From JBGTBQ01 sp041749275 (GTDB lineage Bacteria > Acidobacteriota > Blastocatellia > Pyrinomonadales > Pyrinomonadaceae): a stretch of 8,536 nt of DNA. A program made the position numbers and the translations under genes. The stretch spans positions 1 to 8,536 of the forward strand of contig JBGTBQ010000261.1 in NCBI GenBank assembly GCA_041749275.1, written 5' to 3'. Positions 7,132-8,536 of this stretch are shown here, in pieces. The notes beneath the pieces are model-generated. The model saw nothing but the letters and a program-made list of their open reading frames with translations, was not told the DNA's origin and made no database searches. Within the stretch, counting starts at the first letter, position 1. Each line of letters opens with the position of its first letter.

Positions 7132-7208
7132 GTTCAAAGTTCAAGGTTCAAAGCTCAAAGTCTGTCGGGCGCGAATGGACTTTGAACTTTGAACCTTGAA
7201 CTTTGAAC
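7132..7208. repeat. Palindrome of GTTCAAA heptads with 31-base arms
   Basis: Arms 7132-7162 and 7178-7208 are reverse complements over 31 bases with one mismatch (the C in GCTCAAAG, left arm). The loop is 15 bases (7163-7177). Each arm is a run of 7-base units: GTTCAAA, GTTCAAG, GTTCAAA, GCTCAAA, GTC. The outer end of the right arm, base 7208, coincides with the inferred cassette boundary. The hairpin lies 24 bases upstream of the start at 7108 and will be in the leader of that gene's transcript. Confidence 0.92.
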
Positions 7209-7288
7209 GCCCGGCATCAGCGGCGCGCACGGGCCTTTGAATTTAAGAGACCTGCTGGATGCGCGTCCGCTGCATGCCGTTGTTGGGC
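7202..7288 (-). other. attC recombination site of an integron gene cassette
   Basis: Read on the - strand: R'' box GCCCAAC (7288-7282, fits RYYYAAC), AA, L'' arm CGGCATGCAGCGGACGCGCA (7279-7260), a 30-base centre, L' arm TGCGCGCCGCTGATGCCG (7229-7212), GGC, then the R' position GTTCAAA (7208-7202). L'' and L' pair completely except for two single extra bases, G and A, both in L''. Extra-helical bases on one arm are the hallmark by which integron integrases read folded attC strands. The R' box keeps only GTT because the bases after G belong to the host. The site follows the cassette gene's stop by 10 bases in the canonical orientation. Confidence 0.85.
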
Positions 7289-7298
7289 TGCGGCTAGA

Positions 7299-7874
7299 TC
7301 AAAAACTCTGGCTAAAAGGTATTTCTCTAACTATGAACACCCTAAACTCTGCTAAGCAACGATTAATAGATTCGTAGCTTTGCTCCTCTTGAGCTAGGAT
7401 TCGATTTAATCCATCCGGCTTTCCTTCCTCAGCTTCTGTTAGCGCCTCATCAAACTCCGGCCCCAACCATGCATTGTCAAATCCATATGCATCCCTGCCT
7501 GCTTTGAAATAAGCGATTCTTTTATGAAGATCATAATGGTGAATTTCGAGTTGCGGTGATAACGCATCAAGCGCATCAACCATCTCGGCAGTCACTCTCA
7601 TGAGTTCATCAGTTCGATCATATAAGAAGTCTCTAGCTTCTTGTATTCTCTCGCCGGAGGCTTTCTCGTCGAGTAGAGAGGCATACAGGCGTAACGCGTT
7701 AATAAAATCGAATGTTCGGGCCTTCATATCTCCGAGGCTTTTGTAGAGTCGATAGACGCGCTCTTTTGCCACTTCGGGAGAATTCTTCTTCCTGATTGAT
7801 TCTTTCAGCCTATCTCCGAATACAGGGCTAATAAAATCCCAAATAAACTTGAGAGTAATTGCAGCAGTTTCCAT
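7299..7874 (-). CDS. Cassette-borne protein of unknown function
   Basis: A 191-residue protein I do not recognise. It is predicted mostly helical by eye: a hydrophobic first helix (about 5-21, ITLKFIWDFISPVFG) that could touch a membrane, a basic turn (KESIRKKNSPEVAKERVYRLYKSL), long amphipathic helices around 55-110 (FINALRLYASLLDEK, ELMRVTAEMVDALDAL) and an acidic C-terminal region (EFDEALTEAEEG) ending REIPFSQSF. No nuclease, nucleotide-binding or zinc motif is visible. The gene is low in GC (21 of 60 bases at 7321-7380). ATG 7874 is supported by GAGGG at 7885-7881, six bases upstream. It fills the cassette almost fully, with 25 bases between the core site and the start and 10 between the stop and the attC R'' box. 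Cassette genes are often adaptive, but no function is claimed. Confidence 0.88.
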   Translation of the reverse strand: METAAITLKFIWDFISPVFGDRLKESIRKKNSPEVAKERVYRLYKSLGDMKARTFDFINALRLYASLLDEKASGERIQEARDFLYDRTDELMRVTAEMVDALDALSPQLEIHHYDLHKRIAYFKAGRDAYGFDNAWLGPEFDEALTEAEEGKPDGLNRILAQEEQSYESINRCLAEFRVFIVREIPFSQSF

Positions 7875-7879
7875 TGTTA

Positions 7880-7892
7880 ACCCTCACAGGGT
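7880..7892 (-). promoter_or_regulatory. Small hairpin covering the ribosome site of the cassette gene
   Basis: On the - strand ACCCT-GTG-AGGGT forms a 5-bp stem with a 3-base loop that includes the GAGGG ribosome site of the gene starting at 7874. It could modestly limit translation unless ribosomes arrive from upstream. The stem is short and may be chance. Confidence 0.3.
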
Positions 7893-7899
7893 CGAAGCA

Positions 7900-7906
7900 G
7901 CCCAAC
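7900..7906 (-). other. Integron core site GTTGGGC at the upstream edge of the cassette
   Basis: GTTGGGC fits the GTTRRRY core recognised by integron integrases. It lies 6 bases past the TPR gene's stop codon and is the exact reverse complement of the attC R'' box at 7282-7288. Only G at 7906 would be host sequence. Confidence 0.75.
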
Positions 7907-7912
7907 TATCAT

Positions 7913-8536
7913 TTACTTGGCGAAAGGGCGGATGCGTTCGGCGGCCTCTTTGAAGTCGGCGTCGTTGGGCGCAATCTGTAAGCCGCGCTCGTAAGCGGCG
8001 AGAGCTTTAGCGTATTGCTTGAGGTTCTCGTAGACGTAGCCCTGCTCGCGGAAGATTTCAGCGTTGCCGGGCGATTTTATCGCGGCGCGTTCGAGCGCGG
8101 CGGCGGACTTCGGGAAGTTCTTCGCGCGTGAGTAGGCGAAGCCGAGCAGGTAGAGCGTCGTGCCGTCGGCGTTCGGCTTCGCGGCGAGTTGTTCGAGCAC
8201 CGTGGCGGCGCGCGGATACTGTTTGGCGCGGATGAGCGTCTGCGCGTAGAGCGCGTTCGACTGGTCGTCGTTTGCGAGCTTGATGAGCGACTCGCTGGCG
8301 CGCACGGCGGCGAGATAGTCGGCGTCGCTCTTCGCCCCCGTCGCGCCCTGCGCGCGGCTGAGATAAGCGTAGGTCAGCAGCGTCCACGCATTCTGGAGCC
8401 GCGCGTCGGCGAGCGTCGCGCGGTTCAGAGAGTTGATGGCCGCGTCCCAGTCCTTGCGGTTGTAGGCGAGCGAGCCGAGGTAGTAGAGCGCGTAGGCGTG
8501 GCGCGGGTCGGCCTTGACCGTCGCCGCGAAAGAGCG
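7913..8536 (-). CDS. TPR-repeat protein, C-terminal part (5' end outside window)
   Basis: The frame is open from the window edge to TAA at 7915-7913, giving 207 residues. The GTG at 8305 is internal: the same frame continues upstream with TPR-like sequence (ALYYLGSLAYNRKDWDAAINS and AWTLLTYAYLSRAQG). Repeats of about 34 residues follow one another: SNALYAQTLIRAKQYPRAAT, TLYLLGFAYSRAKNFPKSAA, AEIFREQGYVYENLKQYAKA, each with the small-residue and aromatic pattern of TPR helices, ending LQIAPNDADFKEAAERIRPFAK. TPR arrays are protein-binding scaffolds. Partner and cellular location cannot be told from this part. The cassette insertion begins just after its stop, so the gene itself is intact at the 3' end and would provide read-through transcription. 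Confidence 0.9.
   Translation of the reverse strand, partial: RSFAATVKADPRHAYALYYLGSLAYNRKDWDAAINSLNRATLADARLQNAWTLLTYAYLSRAQGATGAKSDADYLAAVRASESLIKLANDDQSNALYAQTLIRAKQYPRAATVLEQLAAKPNADGTTLYLLGFAYSRAKNFPKSAAALERAAIKSPGNAEIFREQGYVYENLKQYAKALAAYERGLQIAPNDADFKEAAERIRPFAK

Larger units (their letters stand above)
7208..7905 (-). mobile_element. Single integron-type gene cassette, no integrase nearby
   Basis: Cut points between G and TT at both ends define 698 bases. On the - strand the start is G|TTGGGC (7906|7905-7900) and the end is GGGCG|TTCAAAG (7208|7207). When circularised, the R' box becomes GTTGGGC, the exact complement of the cassette's own R'' box GCCCAAC, which is the expected internal consistency of a cassette. 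The coding gene inside is clearly AT-richer than its surroundings. Removing it leaves ATAGTTCAAAG, so it appears to sit at a secondary GTT site rather than in an attI array. It is oriented with the host operon, so read-through from the TPR gene could express it. Confidence 0.8.

Noticed and set aside
7109..7144. Upstream in-frame start for the exported protein gene
   Set aside because: These codons run into the 7132-7208 palindrome and would place extra residues before the signal peptide.
7913..8305. TPR gene starting at GTG 8305
   Set aside because: The same frame stays open to the window edge with continuing TPR sequence, so the GTG is internal and the gene is 5'-truncated by the window.

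Overview
The window is GC-rich and compact. It looks like chromosomal DNA of a free-living bacterium. The mix of a thiC end, secreted and TPR proteins of unknown function, a bacterial NurA-family nuclease with a HAS-barrel protein, and palindromes built from 7-base units fits Acidobacteriota (Blastocatellia/Pyrinomonadales-like) best. That assignment is an inference from memory of similar proteins, not a search result.

Layout, left part (+ strand): the 3' end of thiC (thiamine pyrimidine synthesis, 1-691), then a two-gene toxin-antitoxin-like pair with an ATGA overlap (DUF4258 protein 714-1001, YgiT-type zinc-finger protein 998-1267). Next comes an AT-richer GmrSD-type DUF262/DUF1524 gene (1381-3084) preceded by a dyad that contains a plausible promoter. 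A short gap (3085-3258) holds a possible 3' gene stub ending in a CxxC tail and a perfect 18-bp hairpin that separates the two transcription directions.

Right part (all - strand, read from 8536 toward 3259): a TPR protein (5' end outside the window), an inserted gene cassette (7208-7905), a small exported protein (6587-7108), a NurA-domain nuclease (5289-6560), a zinc-ribbon membrane protein (4642-5199), a HAS-barrel protein (3911-4519) and an exported protein of unknown function (3259-3873). Short gaps and uniform strand suggest one or two transcription units. NurA nucleases normally work with HerA-type ATPases, whose N-terminal domain is a HAS barrel. Here the nuclease and a free HAS-barrel protein are present but no ATPase is seen.

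The most notable structure is an integron-type gene cassette. The AT-rich gene 7299-7874 is followed by an attC site (R'' box, two-base-bulged stem, R' box) and preceded by a GTTGGGC core that is exactly complementary to the R'' box. The inferred 698-bp cassette sits between the TPR gene and the host operon, and its far boundary is exactly the edge of a 31-bp-armed palindrome. No integrase is in the window. Three different palindromes (4533-4641, 6513-6592, 7132-7208) share one design, short direct repeats of about 7 bases arranged head to head, and all lie between genes of the - strand cluster.
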